NCBI RefSeq assembly: GCF_000332275.1
Contig: NZ_CM001776.1
Span: 4,400,008 to 4,464,007 of the forward strand
Source: Synechococcus sp. PCC 7336
GTDB lineage: Bacteria > Cyanobacteriota > Cyanobacteriia > Thermostichales > PCC-7336
Direction: 5' to 3'
DNA: 64,000 nucleotides
The notes beneath the pieces are model-generated. The model made no database searches and had not been told where the DNA came from. It saw nothing but the letters and a program-made list of their open reading frames with translations. Position 1 is the first letter of the stretch. The number at the start of each line of letters is the position of its first letter. The position numbers were made by a program, and so were the translations under genes. Shown here one piece after another: positions 54,791 through 64,000 of the stretch.

Positions 54791-54902
54791 GTTGGTGAGG
54801 GGATGTTGGTGAGAGGGAAGATAGGAGTTGCAACGAAATACCTTGGAAATGTGGGGCTGGGGAACTTTCCGTCGGGGGGCGATCGCGACCGAACCCCAAT
54901 CC

Positions 54903-56264
54903 CTAGCGCGATTGTTCCAACTTCAGCCGACCCCGCTCCGCAGACCGCTCGGTCTTGCCCCGCCAGACAAACCGAATTGGCGTACCGTCAAAACTGAGCA
55001 CCTTGCGAAACTGCTTCTCCACATACCGCCGATAATTGTCCTTAAACAGCCCCGGCTGATTGACAAATAAGGCAAACGTCGGCGGTTGCACACTCACCTG
55101 CGTACCGTAATAAATCTTCCCCTGCTTGCCCTGCCGATTGGTGGGGGGAGAATGCCACATCGCCGTTTCCTCCAATACCTCATTCACCACCGAGGTGGAC
55201 ACCCGCCGCCGATGGCTCTCAGCCGCCCGCTCGGCTAATTCGAAAATTTTGTTCACCCGCTGCCCCGTCAGCGCACTGGTAAAGATGATAGAGGCCCACT
55301 CCACAAAATACAGCCGCTCCCGCACGTAGCGGGTGTAATCATAAATGGTTTGGCTATCCTTCTCCACTGCATCCCACTTATTCACCACCACTACGCAAGC
55401 CCGACCCTCATCCGCGATCCGCCCTGCCAATTTCTGGTCCTGCTCCCCAATGCCATCCAGCGTGTCGATAACAAACAGCACCACATCCGATCGCTGAATT
55501 GCCTTAAATGCCCGGTTAATACTAAAAAACTCCACCCCATAATCCACCCGACTCTTCTTGCGAATCCCCGCCGTGTCGATAAAGCGATATCGCTTGCCCT
55601 CGTGCTCCACCTGGGTGTCGATCGCATCCCGCGTCGTCCCCGCCACATCGCTCACAATCGTCCGCTGCTCTCCCGCCAACCGATTCAGCAAACTAGACTT
55701 ACCCACATTGGGACGGCCCACAATGGCAATATTGAGCGGTTCTTCCCCCTCTTCCTCAACCGCTTCTGGCAGCAGCGGTACAATTACCTCCAGCACCTCC
55801 GCCACCCCATTCCCGTGAATGGAAGAACAGGGAATCGGTTCCCCCAAACCCAGCTCCCAAAACGCCGCCGCCTGAGCAATTCCCAGCTCAACCGATTCGC
55901 ACTTGTTGGCCGCGATCGCGATCGGTAAATCCCGCTGTCGCAACCAGTTGGCAATCTCAATATCGGCAGCCGTCGGCCCCATCTGCCCGTCTACCACTAA
56001 AATGACCGCTTGCGCCTCGGCGATCGCCGCCGCTGCCTGGGCGCGAATCTCGGGCAAAAATTCGGAATCATCCTCAAACACCAAGCCGCCCGTATCCACC
56101 ACGCGGAAACTTCGCCCGCCCCATTCCGCCGGACGGTAGAGGCGATCGCGAGTCACCCCCGCTTCGTCGTGGACAATCGCCGTGCGCTCGCCAGCCAAGC
56201 GGTTCACAAACGTCGATTTGCCCACATTGGGACGGCCCACAATGGCAACTAATGGCAGCGGCAC
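54903..56264 (-). CDS. der: Ribosome-assembly GTPase Der (EngA)
   Basis: 453 residues with two tandem GTPase domains, GRPNVGKST and [10 protein letters not shown]-loops, DTGGLVF and [13 protein letters not shown] and NKWD, then the KH-like C-terminal domain. Needed for 50S subunit maturation. Complete. Confidence 0.97.
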   Translation of the reverse strand: MPLPLVAIVGRPNVGKSTFVNRLAGERTAIVHDEAGVTRDRLYRPAEWGGRSFRVVDTGGLVFEDDSEFLPEIRAQAAAAIAEAQAVILVVDGQMGPTAADIEIANWLRQRDLPIAIAANKCESVELGIAQAAAFWELGLGEPIPCSSIHGNGVAEVLEVIVPLLPEAVEEEGEEPLNIAIVGRPNVGKSSLLNRLAGEQRTIVSDVAGTTRDAIDTQVEHEGKRYRFIDTAGIRKKSRVDYGVEFFSINRAFKAIQRSDVVLFVIDTLDGIGEQDQKLAGRIADEGRACVVVVNKWDAVEKDSQTIYDYTRYVRERLYFVEWASIIFTSALTGQRVNKIFELAERAAESHRRRVSTSVVNEVLEETAMWHSPPTNRQGKQGKIYYGTQVSVQPPTFALFVNQPGLFKDNYRRYVEKQFRKVLSFDGTPIRFVWRGKTERSAERGRLKLEQSR

Positions 56265-56479
56265 AGGTTATATCGGAAAGCAGCCTGTCTATCTTAGCGA
56301 TTCAGTTCCCACAGAGGCGCGATCGCCTGCTTTCTGCCTCTTGTTCGGACAAAGGCGAGCGGGTTCGAATCCGATCGAAGATCCCGACTGAGGATGGTAT
56401 GACATCGAGAGGCATGGCGTAGAATAAGGACAAGAACTGTAAGATTTCTTAAAAGTTCGTTCGGAAGCTCGGAGTCTCC

Positions 56480-57451
56480 ATGGTTTCAGTTGCATCTCTG
56501 TTTGACCCCGTAGAAGCCGACCTTCAGGAGCTTCGGCAAAACCTGACCAATTTAGTCGGAGCCCAGCATCCGGTTTTAGGGGCAGCCGCAGAGCATTTAT
56601 TCACCGCTCGAGGCAAAGGGATTCGCCCTGCGATCGTCCTATTGGCTAGCCGCGCCACGGCGGTCGGCGGTCATCTTACCCCCCGTCACCGCCGCTTGGC
56701 GGAAATCACGGAAATGATTCACACGGCCAGCCTCGTTCACGATGACGTGATCGACGCTGCCGACCTGCGCCGGGGCGTAGCCACGGTCAATAGCGACTAT
56801 GGCAACCGCATTGCAGTTTTAGCCGGAGACTTCCTGTTTGCCCAATCCTCCTGGTATTTAGCCAATCTCGACAATCTAGAAGTGGTCAAACTGCTCTCCA
56901 AAGTGATCAAAGATTTTGCGGAGGGCGAAATTCGCCAAAACCTGACCCAGTTCGACCCCGATTTGTCGTTTGAAGCCTATCTCGACAAAAGCTTCTACAA
57001 AACTGCCTCCCTCATGGCGGGTAGCGCCCGCGCTGCCGCCGTCCTCAGCGAAACCTCTGCCACCATCGCAGATTCCCTTTACGAATACGGCCGCAGCCTC
57101 GGCATTGCCTTCCAAATCGTTGACGATCTCTTAGACTTCACCAGTTCCACTGAGACCTTGGGCAAGCCCGCTGGGTCGGACCTCTCCCAAGGCAACCTGA
57201 CCGCTCCAGTGCTGTTCGCGATGGAGGAGAAGCCCCAACTGCGAGCGGCGATCGAGCGCGAGTTTTCGAAACCGGGCGATCTGGAGCAGGCCCTTCAGTG
57301 GGTGGCAGATAGCAGCGGTCTAGAGCGCAGCCACCAATTAGCCAAACAGTTCGCCAGCCGAGCCGAGCAGCAATTGCAGGTTCTGTCCTCCTCTGAGTCG
57401 AAAGACTCCTTGATAAATTTGACCGATTACGTGCTCGCTCGGCTCAAGTAG
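56480..57451 (+). CDS. sds: All-trans polyprenyl (solanesyl) diphosphate synthase
   Basis: 323 residues; builds the long prenyl chain for plastoquinone. First Asp-rich motif HDDVIDAADLRRG, GKGIRPAIVLL for substrate binding, second DDLLDF. The small residues before the first motif fit a long-chain product. Ends 9 bp from the convergent HugZ-like gene. Confidence 0.93.
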   Translation: MVSVASLFDPVEADLQELRQNLTNLVGAQHPVLGAAAEHLFTARGKGIRPAIVLLASRATAVGGHLTPRHRRLAEITEMIHTASLVHDDVIDAADLRRGVATVNSDYGNRIAVLAGDFLFAQSSWYLANLDNLEVVKLLSKVIKDFAEGEIRQNLTQFDPDLSFEAYLDKSFYKTASLMAGSARAAAVLSETSATIADSLYEYGRSLGIAFQIVDDLLDFTSSTETLGKPAGSDLSQGNLTAPVLFAMEEKPQLRAAIEREFSKPGDLEQALQWVADSSGLERSHQLAKQFASRAEQQLQVLSSSESKDSLINLTDYVLARLK

Positions 57452-57460
57452 GGTCAAAAT

Positions 57461-58228
57461 CTAAGCTGTGCTGTTGGCGTCGAGCTGCCGCGTGACGATG
57501 GCAGCCAATGCCTCCACTGAGGTCGCGTTAGCGTTTAAATCTGCGGGAAATTCCAACCGCCAAACGGTGTCTTCGAGCCGCAGGTCCAAACCTTGGCTAT
57601 CTACGTTAGCGAGCTGCGCCCGAGAGCGATTGTGGCCGAGCGCAAAGCGATCGAGCGCCTCCCGACAGAGCTGGTTTAATTCAGCTAAGTGGGCGATCGC
57701 CGCCTCCGCTATGGGGTCCGCCACAGCAAATGGCTCGGGATAAATCCACGAAATTTTCCCAAACCCACCCACAAAGCGGCCCTGCTCGAATCTAACGGTG
57801 TAGAGTCGAAAGTCGCCAAACCCGATATAGCGCCGAGCACTCGGGACCAGCGCTAAAAAGCGATCGCGTATCGCCTCTAAGTGTGTGTCCGGCACAGGTT
57901 TGACAAGGCCCATATAGGCAAACCGCCCATCTGTTTGAGTCTCAGCAGAGGTATTCGGCTCGACGACCGTCAGACAGACGTGCGGATCGGCTTGAATATT
58001 CTGGGTGTGGGCGGCCAGTTGGCTAATGCACAATATCGGCTCGCAGTTCGGAGTCAGCGCACAGGGCACGACAGACCCGAATGGAAAGCCGGGAAGCTGC
58101 TGGGAAAAGGTGGAAAGAATGCCGTAGCGGGCTCGTCTCAAGAGGGCTCTCGCCGCTGAGCTGTAGTCAGTCTGAGCGGATTGCTCGGAAGAGACTGGAG
58201 TCATTTCGCCATCCTTAAACCTCGCCAT
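57461..58228 (-). CDS. HugZ-like / pyridoxamine 5'-phosphate oxidase-fold protein
   Basis: 255 residues: N-terminal flavin-reductase-like split barrel (RYGILSTFSQQLPGFPFGSV, PILCISQLAAHTQNI, RYIGFGDFRLYTVRF, WIYPEPFAVADP), and a C-terminal helical part with FPADLNANATS resembling the haem-degradation/HugZ group. Substrate unknown. It lies 8 bp downstream of sigA on the same strand and could be read with it. Confidence 0.8.
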   Translation of the reverse strand: MARFKDGEMTPVSSEQSAQTDYSSAARALLRRARYGILSTFSQQLPGFPFGSVVPCALTPNCEPILCISQLAAHTQNIQADPHVCLTVVEPNTSAETQTDGRFAYMGLVKPVPDTHLEAIRDRFLALVPSARRYIGFGDFRLYTVRFEQGRFVGGFGKISWIYPEPFAVADPIAEAAIAHLAELNQLCREALDRFALGHNRSRAQLANVDSQGLDLRLEDTVWRLEFPADLNANATSVEALAAIVTRQLDANSTA

Positions 58229-58236
58229 CCTTAAAC

Positions 58237-59403
58237 CTAACGAATATACTCCTTCAGCACACTATTGCGGTTGGGGTGGCGCAGCTTGCGCAGAGCTTTC
58301 GCCTCAATTTGGCGAATGCGCTCGCGGGTGACGTTAAAGATCTGACCAATTTCTTCTAGAGTCTTCATGCGGCCGTCATCGAGACCGTAGCGCAATTTCA
58401 ACACGTCGCGCTCGCGGGGGCTGAGGGTATCCAACACACTCTCCAAATCTTCCCGCAGCAGGTTCTTCGCCACTCGATCTTCAGGAGTTTCGCCGTCTGA
58501 CTCGATAAAGTCTCCCAAGCGGGAATCTTCTTCTTTACCAATGGGGGTTTCCAGCGAGATCGGCAGTTGAGCGGACTTGGCAATAAAGCGCAGTTTCTCG
58601 ATGGTCATTTCCATGCGAGTGGCGATTTCTTCTTCAGTGGGTTTGCGGCCAAACTCCTGCGACAGCAGCTTAGTGGTTTTCTTAATGCGCGAAATGGTTT
58701 CGTACAGGTGAACCGGCAAGCGGATCGTGCGGGATTGGTCGGCGATCGCCCGCGTAATGGCTTGCCGAATCCACCAAGTGGCATAGGTGGAGAACTTGTA
58801 GCCTTTTTCGTGATCGAACTTCTCGGCAGCTCGAATCAAGCCTAACGAGCCCTCTTGAATCAGGTCCTGAAAAGACAGGCCGCGATTCATATACTTCTTG
58901 GCAATGGATACCACCAGTCGCAGGTTAGACTGCACCATCTTGTCTTTGGCGCGGCGACCGCGACCCAGGCGGCGGCGAAAGTCGGGCAGGGCCATATCTA
59001 CTTCTGCTGCCCAAGCCTCGTCTGTCACATCTTCGGGATCTTCCCACTCGTCGCTGCCATCCACCATGTCATCGCGAATGCGCTCGAGTTCCAGCAGATC
59101 GGCGATTTCGCGGGCTAGCTCGATTTCTTCATCGGCCCGCAACAGGCGAATGCGACCAATTTCCTGCAAATACAGCCGAATGGAATCTTCGGTATATTGC
59201 TTTTTCTTCGTCGTTGTGCGACGGCGCGAGCGACTCTTACTAGCAGTTGCATCTTTTCCATTCGCAGCCGCCGCAGAGCTACTCTTCTTGGTTTGAGTGG
59301 CAGCCACGTCTTTGGCAGGCGTCGCGGTACTGCCAGCGGGCGATAGAGTCGACGATTTATTCGTTAGGTCGATAACCTCAATCGCTTGCTTGGCCTGAGT
59401 CAT
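58237..59403 (-). CDS. sigA: Principal RNA polymerase sigma factor (group 1)
   Basis: 388 residues. A short basic/Ser N-terminus, then regions 1.2 ([20 protein letters not shown]), 2 ([36 protein letters not shown]), 3 and 4 with [14 protein letters not shown] and the -35 helix [20 protein letters not shown]. This is the canonical cyanobacterial group 1 sigma. An inverted repeat lies upstream at 59478. Confidence 0.95.
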   Translation of the reverse strand: MTQAKQAIEVIDLTNKSSTLSPAGSTATPAKDVAATQTKKSSSAAAANGKDATASKSRSRRRTTTKKKQYTEDSIRLYLQEIGRIRLLRADEEIELAREIADLLELERIRDDMVDGSDEWEDPEDVTDEAWAAEVDMALPDFRRRLGRGRRAKDKMVQSNLRLVVSIAKKYMNRGLSFQDLIQEGSLGLIRAAEKFDHEKGYKFSTYATWWIRQAITRAIADQSRTIRLPVHLYETISRIKKTTKLLSQEFGRKPTEEEIATRMEMTIEKLRFIAKSAQLPISLETPIGKEEDSRLGDFIESDGETPEDRVAKNLLREDLESVLDTLSPRERDVLKLRYGLDDGRMKTLEEIGQIFNVTRERIRQIEAKALRKLRHPNRNSVLKEYIR

Positions 59404-60440
59404 GCCGGATTCCTCTAGTCTGTGATTGCGGTACTCTACGGACGCCTGAGGGCAGCCCTGCCTGTATCAATAGCCACCAAAGATGGGAGCACATTGCTGA
59501 ACCTGCGCCATCTTTGATACATCTAAGCGCACTTTTCGTCAACTCTGCCCATCGCTAGCACCAGAGCAAATCGGCATCTCATATTAAACATTAACTCGAA
59601 AAGAAACGATCGAGAGATGAGCAGACGAAAAAATATTACTTGCATGAACTCAGTGTTTTAGCAAGGACAGCGCCTTCCTGCTGCTACCAATACAGCTTAG
59701 CCCCCTCGGCGGCTTAGAACCGATCGGCGGAAACCCCTGCTACACCAAGGCATAGCCACAATACCAGTTTGCCCCATCCCAAAGACTGGTATAACATCCA
59801 TCACCCTCCCTGAAAAACACTAACCGATCGACCCACTCAATGGCGAATCAATTGTGGTTTTTCGACGCTGCCGATCGTGTTTGGCGCTCTGCCGCCTCAA
59901 GTGTTAAAGGGCCACTTGCATCGGGGAGAGCCGAGTTGATTGAAGGGAATGCTAAGTCTTCCCCTCACCCCCGCGATCGCGCGATTTCCACACCTCAAAT
60001 TCAATCCCTACCAACACACTAGTTATTGAATTTAGCGCACTGATAGAACATCGCAAAAATAATTGTTGCGATTGCTTCAGATTGCACATCCAACTTATCA
60101 AGACAATTCTATCGTGGCGAGATCGATTGAGCGATTTATCTCGCTCGACCCGCTTATCCCTGCGACCCCAATCTTCGGCATTGAGGAAGAGCAAGCCACA
60201 GCCCACTTGCAACAGAACACTCGATCGCCGCAGATTTACGTAGCAAAAACGATTTGTAACGACAGCTCCAAAACTCTCGTTACCACCCAACCCAGGGGAA
60301 AAGCCGGTCCAGTTGTCTCGAATGTCGGCCACAATAAGGATGCTCGTCGCTGCACCAGCGAGATTTTGGTTAGAGATGCGATTTCTCCCAGTCTCAATGC
60401 GGAACAGCTAGGGGCGTGGTTTTCGAGGTGGAGCAAACGT
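59404..60440. other. Long region without a clear gene between sigA and the copper ATPase
   Basis: About 1 kb with no recognised product. It holds the sigA leader with an inverted repeat (59478-59516), AT-rich stretches (ATATTAAACATTAACTCG near 59580), and a frame (from 60063) that extends the copper ATPase upstream without resemblance to that family. No RNA gene is recognised. Confidence 0.5.
59478..59516. promoter_or_regulatory. Inverted repeat in the sigA leader
   Basis: CAAAGATGG (59478-59486) and CCATCTTTG (59508-59516) form a 9-bp stem with a 21-base loop, 75 to 113 bases upstream of the sigA start. Could be a regulatory hairpin or protein site; nothing more is shown. Confidence 0.4.
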
Positions 60441-62828
60441 ATGACCGCAATAGCACCAGAGGTAGAGGCGATCGCCTCGAATGGCACTAAAGCAGCCGTT
60501 CGCGAAGCGGCACAGCTCAAAATTGGCGGCATGAGTTGTGCGGGTTGTGCGGCTAGTGTGACGCGGGTGCTCGATCGATTGCCGGGGGTGGCCCTAGCGG
60601 ATGTCAATTTTGCAGCAGAACAGGCTCGGGTGGTCTTCGATCCCGAACGCGTTTCCTTGACTGACTTAGTAAACGCCGTTCGCACTAACGGATTCGAGGC
60701 AGCGCCGCTGGACTGGGATAGCAATCTGGGAGACGCCGAGACTGATGAATGGGCAGGGGTGCGCCAAGCCCGCAATCGTCTCTTGCTGGCGGCAGTTCCG
60801 GCCGGTATCTTAATGGCCGTCATGATTTACTGCATGGCCTACGGGATGCCCCACAACGAACACCACCACCTCCTGGCGCTCGTCTTAGCTTTTCCCGTCG
60901 TGTTTGTGGCAGGTTGGCCCACCCACACTGCCAGTTGGGCGGCGCTTCGGCGGCAAGCCCCCAATATGGACGTGCTGATCTCCCTCGGTACTTTGCCCAC
61001 CTATTTCACTGGCTTGCTGGCGGTGCCCGAAGTGACGGTGTTTGTGGAAGTGGCAGCTATGGTGATGGCGTTTCACTTGTTCAGCCGCTACCTCGATAAG
61101 CGCGCTCGGGGACAAGCCTCGCAGGTGATTCGGCGATTGATGCAGTTGCAGGTTAAGGAAGCACACTTAGTGCAGGGGAGCAGCTCGGAGAGTTCTGCCG
61201 CCAGAGAGGGTGACTCGGAACGGATCGCTCCTGCCGATCTATCTGCATTTTTGGGAACGGCGGACGTTGTGGATGTTCCCATTCGAGCCGTGCAGGTGGG
61301 CGATCGCCTCTTGGTCAAACCAGGAGAAGTGATTCCGGCGGATAGTCGCGTCCTATCGGGGCGATCGAGTGTCGATGAAGCGATCGCCACTGGAGAGTCG
61401 CTGCCTGTGGCGAAAGCAACGGGCGATCGGGTGATTGGAGCTACGACCAATCAGCAGGGACTTCTACTGGTTGAAGTGACCCAGATCGGCAGCGGGACCT
61501 TTTTGGCCCAAATGATTCGCTTGGTGCAGCAGGCCCAAGGCAGCAAAGTCCCCATTCAGCAATTGGCGGATCGGATTACCGGATATTTTGTGCCTGTGGT
61601 GATAGTGCTGGCAGCGGTTACCTTTGTTGTCTGGACGATCGCCGCCCAGCCGCTGCATCGCTGGGTGGAGGCGATCGCCCCCATCGTCCCTTGGGTCAAT
61701 GCCGACCTGTCTCCGCTGGCGCTGGCAGCCTTTAACACGATGGCGGTGCTGGTGGTAGCCTGCCCCTGCGCGCTGGGTTTGGCTACCCCGATGGCATTGA
61801 TGGTGGGAGCTGGCTGTGGAGCCGAGCGGGGCATTTTGATTCGTCACGGCGAAGCGCTACAGACACTGCAGTCAGTGGACACCGTAGTCTTCGATAAGAC
61901 CGGCACCCTCACCCAAGCGCGACCGGAGGTACAAGCAATTCTGCCGGCCGATCGCCGTGGCGAGGTGCTCTACTGGGCTGCAGCCGCAGAACGGGCCTCC
62001 GAACACCCTTTAGCGGGAGCGGTCGTGGCGCGAGCGGAGGCAGAGGGAATTGACGCTCCCATCGCCACTGAAATAGAAGCCATGCTCGGGCGCGGCCTGC
62101 GGGCGAGCGTGGGCGAGCGCGCGGTGCTGGTCGGCAGCCCCGATTGGGTTGCCAGCGTTGCGAGCTCGGAGATCGATTGGCAGGAGCAGATCGAGACCCT
62201 CGAAGCCGCCGGACAAACCGTCGTGCTGGTCGCGCTAGATGGCAGTATCTTGGGGGCCATTGCCATTGCCGATGCCCTCAAGCTGGATGCTGAAACTGCG
62301 ATCGCCAGTTTGCAGGGGCGCGGTTTGCAGTTGGCCCTGTTGACGGGGGATAACCCTCGGGCAGCAGCGGCGATCGCCGAGCGAGTCGGGATCGCAACCG
62401 TGAGAGCGGGCGTATTGCCTGAAGGGAAAATTGAGTGGGTGCGCCAACTGCAGCAGGAAGGCCACATGGTCGCGATGGTGGGAGACGGCATTAACGATGC
62501 CCCAGCCCTCAAACAAGCCGATGTCGGCATTGCGCTGGGGACGGGGACCGATATCGCTGTGGAAGCCGCCGATATCGCCCTCGTGCGCGGCGAATTAATC
62601 GGGGTCGAGCAAGCCCTATCCTTGGCCAGAGCCACCTTTGACAAGATCGAGCAAAACCTTTGGTGGGCTTACGCTTACAACCTGATTGCGCTACCGGTGG
62701 CTGCTTGTGGCCTACTGCACCCCATCATGGCGGAAATTGCCATGGCGTTGAGCTCGTTGAATGTGGTTTGGAATTCTCTCCGACTCAAAAGCATCGAGTT
62801 CGACCCAGTTGCCAACCCTAAGGGGTAA
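60441..62828 (+). CDS. Copper-transporting P1B-type ATPase
   Basis: 795 residues from ATG 60441, which has a GGTGGAG site ~8 bases upstream. N-terminal metal-binding domain [11 protein letters not shown] (Cys33, Cys36), eight TM helices with the transport motif ACPCALGLA, phosphorylation site [11 protein letters not shown]-binding HPLAGAVV and hinge [12 protein letters not shown]. Matches the PacS/CtaA/CopA class supplying or exporting copper, important for plastocyanin and cytochrome oxidase; import versus export cannot be decided. An upstream TTG start at 60063 is unlikely. Confidence 0.9.
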   Translation: MTAIAPEVEAIASNGTKAAVREAAQLKIGGMSCAGCAASVTRVLDRLPGVALADVNFAAEQARVVFDPERVSLTDLVNAVRTNGFEAAPLDWDSNLGDAETDEWAGVRQARNRLLLAAVPAGILMAVMIYCMAYGMPHNEHHHLLALVLAFPVVFVAGWPTHTASWAALRRQAPNMDVLISLGTLPTYFTGLLAVPEVTVFVEVAAMVMAFHLFSRYLDKRARGQASQVIRRLMQLQVKEAHLVQGSSSESSAAREGDSERIAPADLSAFLGTADVVDVPIRAVQVGDRLLVKPGEVIPADSRVLSGRSSVDEAIATGESLPVAKATGDRVIGATTNQQGLLLVEVTQIGSGTFLAQMIRLVQQAQGSKVPIQQLADRITGYFVPVVIVLAAVTFVVWTIAAQPLHRWVEAIAPIVPWVNADLSPLALAAFNTMAVLVVACPCALGLATPMALMVGAGCGAERGILIRHGEALQTLQSVDTVVFDKTGTLTQARPEVQAILPADRRGEVLYWAAAAERASEHPLAGAVVARAEAEGIDAPIATEIEAMLGRGLRASVGERAVLVGSPDWVASVASSEIDWQEQIETLEAAGQTVVLVALDGSILGAIAIADALKLDAETAIASLQGRGLQLALLTGDNPRAAAAIAERVGIATVRAGVLPEGKIEWVRQLQQEGHMVAMVGDGINDAPALKQADVGIALGTGTDIAVEAADIALVRGELIGVEQALSLARATFDKIEQNLWWAYAYNLIALPVAACGLLHPIMAEIAMALSSLNVVWNSLRLKSIEFDPVANPKG

Positions 62829-62894
62829 AGCTTCGCATCTCAATGGGACACTCGCACAGCCCCACGACTCCGAGCCCTATCCCACCTGTAGTGC

Positions 62895-64000
62895 TTAAAA
62901 CGGAAGCTCGCGGTGGGTAAATCGACGGGCATTCGGACCGCTGTAGCTGGCCACAATGTGCCCGTCTCCCTCTAGCAAATACTTATACGTCACTAACCCT
63001 TCCATGCCCACCGGGCCTCTAGGTGGTAACTTTTGAGTGCTAATCCCCACCTCGGCCCCAAAACCATAGCGGAACCCATCCGAAAATCGCGTGGACGCAT
63101 TGTGAAACACACCTGCCGCATCCACCGCATTCATAAATTGCTCGGCAGTAGCGCCATCCTCCGCGACGATCGCCTCCGTATGCCGCGAGCCGTACTGCTC
63201 GATATGGGCGATCGCCTCATCCAGCGAATCTACCAGCTTTACCGCTAGGACCAAATCGCCGTACTCCGTCGCCCAATCAATCTCGCCAGCAGCAGACATT
63301 TCTGCCAAGGCACGAGCGCGATCGCAACCGCGCACCTCCACTTGCTTCGCTTGCAACGCTGCCACCGCTCTCGGCAAAAAATCAGCTGCAATCTCTTCGT
63401 GTACCAACAGCGTTTCTAAGGCATTGCAAGCTGCTGGATAATCCACCTTAGAATCCACCGTCAGCGAAATCGCTTTGTCGATATCGGCAGTGCGATCGAC
63501 ATACAAATGACAAATCCCATCCGCATGGCCCAAGACCGGAATCTTGGTGTTGTCCTGCACGTAGCGCACAAACGCATTCGAGCCGCGCGGAATCACTAAA
63601 TCTACTAAATCGTCCAGTGCCAACAGCGCCCGCGTCTCTTCCCGAGTTGTCAGCAAACTCACCGCCGCTGTCGGAATGCCTCGCGACTCTAACGCCGCGT
63701 GAATCACCTCCACCAACATGCGGCAGGAATTGACCGCCTCTTTCCCCCCCTTGAGCACCACACCATTGCCAGTTTTGAGCGCTAGCGAGGAAATCTGAGT
63801 GACCGCATCGGGGCGGGATTCAAAAATAATGCCGAGCACCCCCAGCGGTGCAGTCTTGCGATGCAGAATTAACCCCTCGTCCAACTCCCGAGACCATTGC
63901 ACCTGTCCTACCGGATCGGTCAATTTCATCACATCCCTTACGCCAGCCGCCATCGTCCCGATCTTGTCGGGAGTCAGCTTCAAGCGGGCGTAGGCAGCAG
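62895..64000 (-). CDS. proA: Gamma-glutamyl phosphate reductase (5' end outside window)
   Basis: Second enzyme of proline synthesis. The visible ~368 residues lack the first ~50: the frame stays open to the window end. Catalytic Cys in [20 protein letters not shown](P)-binding [16 protein letters not shown] and the conserved [12 protein letters not shown] near the end are present. Confidence 0.93.
   Translation of the reverse strand, partial: AAYARLKLTPDKIGTMAAGVRDVMKLTDPVGQVQWSRELDEGLILHRKTAPLGVLGIIFESRPDAVTQISSLALKTGNGVVLKGGKEAVNSCRMLVEVIHAALESRGIPTAAVSLLTTREETRALLALDDLVDLVIPRGSNAFVRYVQDNTKIPVLGHADGICHLYVDRTADIDKAISLTVDSKVDYPAACNALETLLVHEEIAADFLPRAVAALQAKQVEVRGCDRARALAEMSAAGEIDWATEYGDLVLAVKLVDSLDEAIAHIEQYGSRHTEAIVAEDGATAEQFMNAVDAAGVFHNASTRFSDGFRYGFGAEVGISTQKLPPRGPVGMEGLVTYKYLLEGDGHIVASYSGPNARRFTHRELPF

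Noticed and set aside
56345-56395. tRNA-like T-loop GGGTTCGAATCC
   Set aside because: The flanking bases do not pair into a T stem and no matching acceptor or anticodon arm lies upstream.
59840-60332. Two short open frames, one per strand, between sigA and the copper ATPase
   Set aside because: No ribosome-binding site, no domain and composition unlike real neighbours.
60063-60440. N-terminal extension of the copper ATPase
   Set aside because: No resemblance to this ATPase family; ATG 60441 has a ribosome-binding site and gives the usual length.

Overview
The window is cyanobacterial. GCGATCGC-type (HIP1) octamers occur throughout, and there are photosystem II small-subunit genes (psbH, psbN, psbI, and a Psb30/Ycf12-like gene), a Ycf23 protein, an NblB-like HEAT protein, a solanesyl-diphosphate-synthase-like enzyme, a fibrillin/PAP-like protein and several small families largely confined to cyanobacteria. 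Genes are short-spaced on both strands. I cannot name the species. A full-length Lon protease is notable because several model cyanobacteria lack one.

Layout. 1-12.3 kb: tail of a hybrid kinase, mnmH, a lipoprotein, a CopG/PIN toxin-antitoxin pair, an aminotransferase, two Uma2-type nucleases, lon, ycf23, an NblB-like gene and a lone ureC. 12.4-23.8 kb: two paralogous small proteins with FRGR tails, tatA, psbH/psbN, sppA, an atypical receiver protein with a YRGRPIG tail, typA, psb30, a possibly interrupted small lipoprotein gene, psbI, def and the DUF2499/DUF3593 pair. 23.8-35.2 kb: an acyltransferase-like hydrolase with a TPR protein, a four-PAS GGDEF-EAL protein, bolA, a CobT-like protein and a DUF2157/GDYXXLXY pair.

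35.3-38.2 kb is a gene graveyard. A frameshifted LysR regulator is followed, with almost no spacer, by truncated pieces of a polyketide synthase (KS-AT), an AfsA-like hotdog domain, an RTX calcium-binding protein and a maltose-O-acetyltransferase-like protein, all on the minus strand. A half alcohol dehydrogenase lies a few kb away, abutting ttcA.

42.7-47.9 kb is a defence-like accessory island: an Rpn-type nuclease with a tandem GLEQ repeat, then a tightly coupled set of a DUF4062 protein, an unknown protein, a MoxR-type AAA+ ATPase and the start of a fourth gene cut by an IS4-family element. The C-terminus of the DUF4062 protein and the N-terminus of the next protein carry the same ~54-residue helical segment. 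This looks like a homotypic coupling domain linking a TIR/DUF4062-type effector to a MoxR NTPase system, and is the most interesting feature of the window. 47.9-54.3 kb holds membrane glycosyltransferase-like and flippase-like genes, probably for cell-surface glycans. 54.9-64 kb returns to housekeeping: der, sds, a HugZ-like gene, the principal sigma factor, a copper P-type ATPase and proA, which runs off the end.
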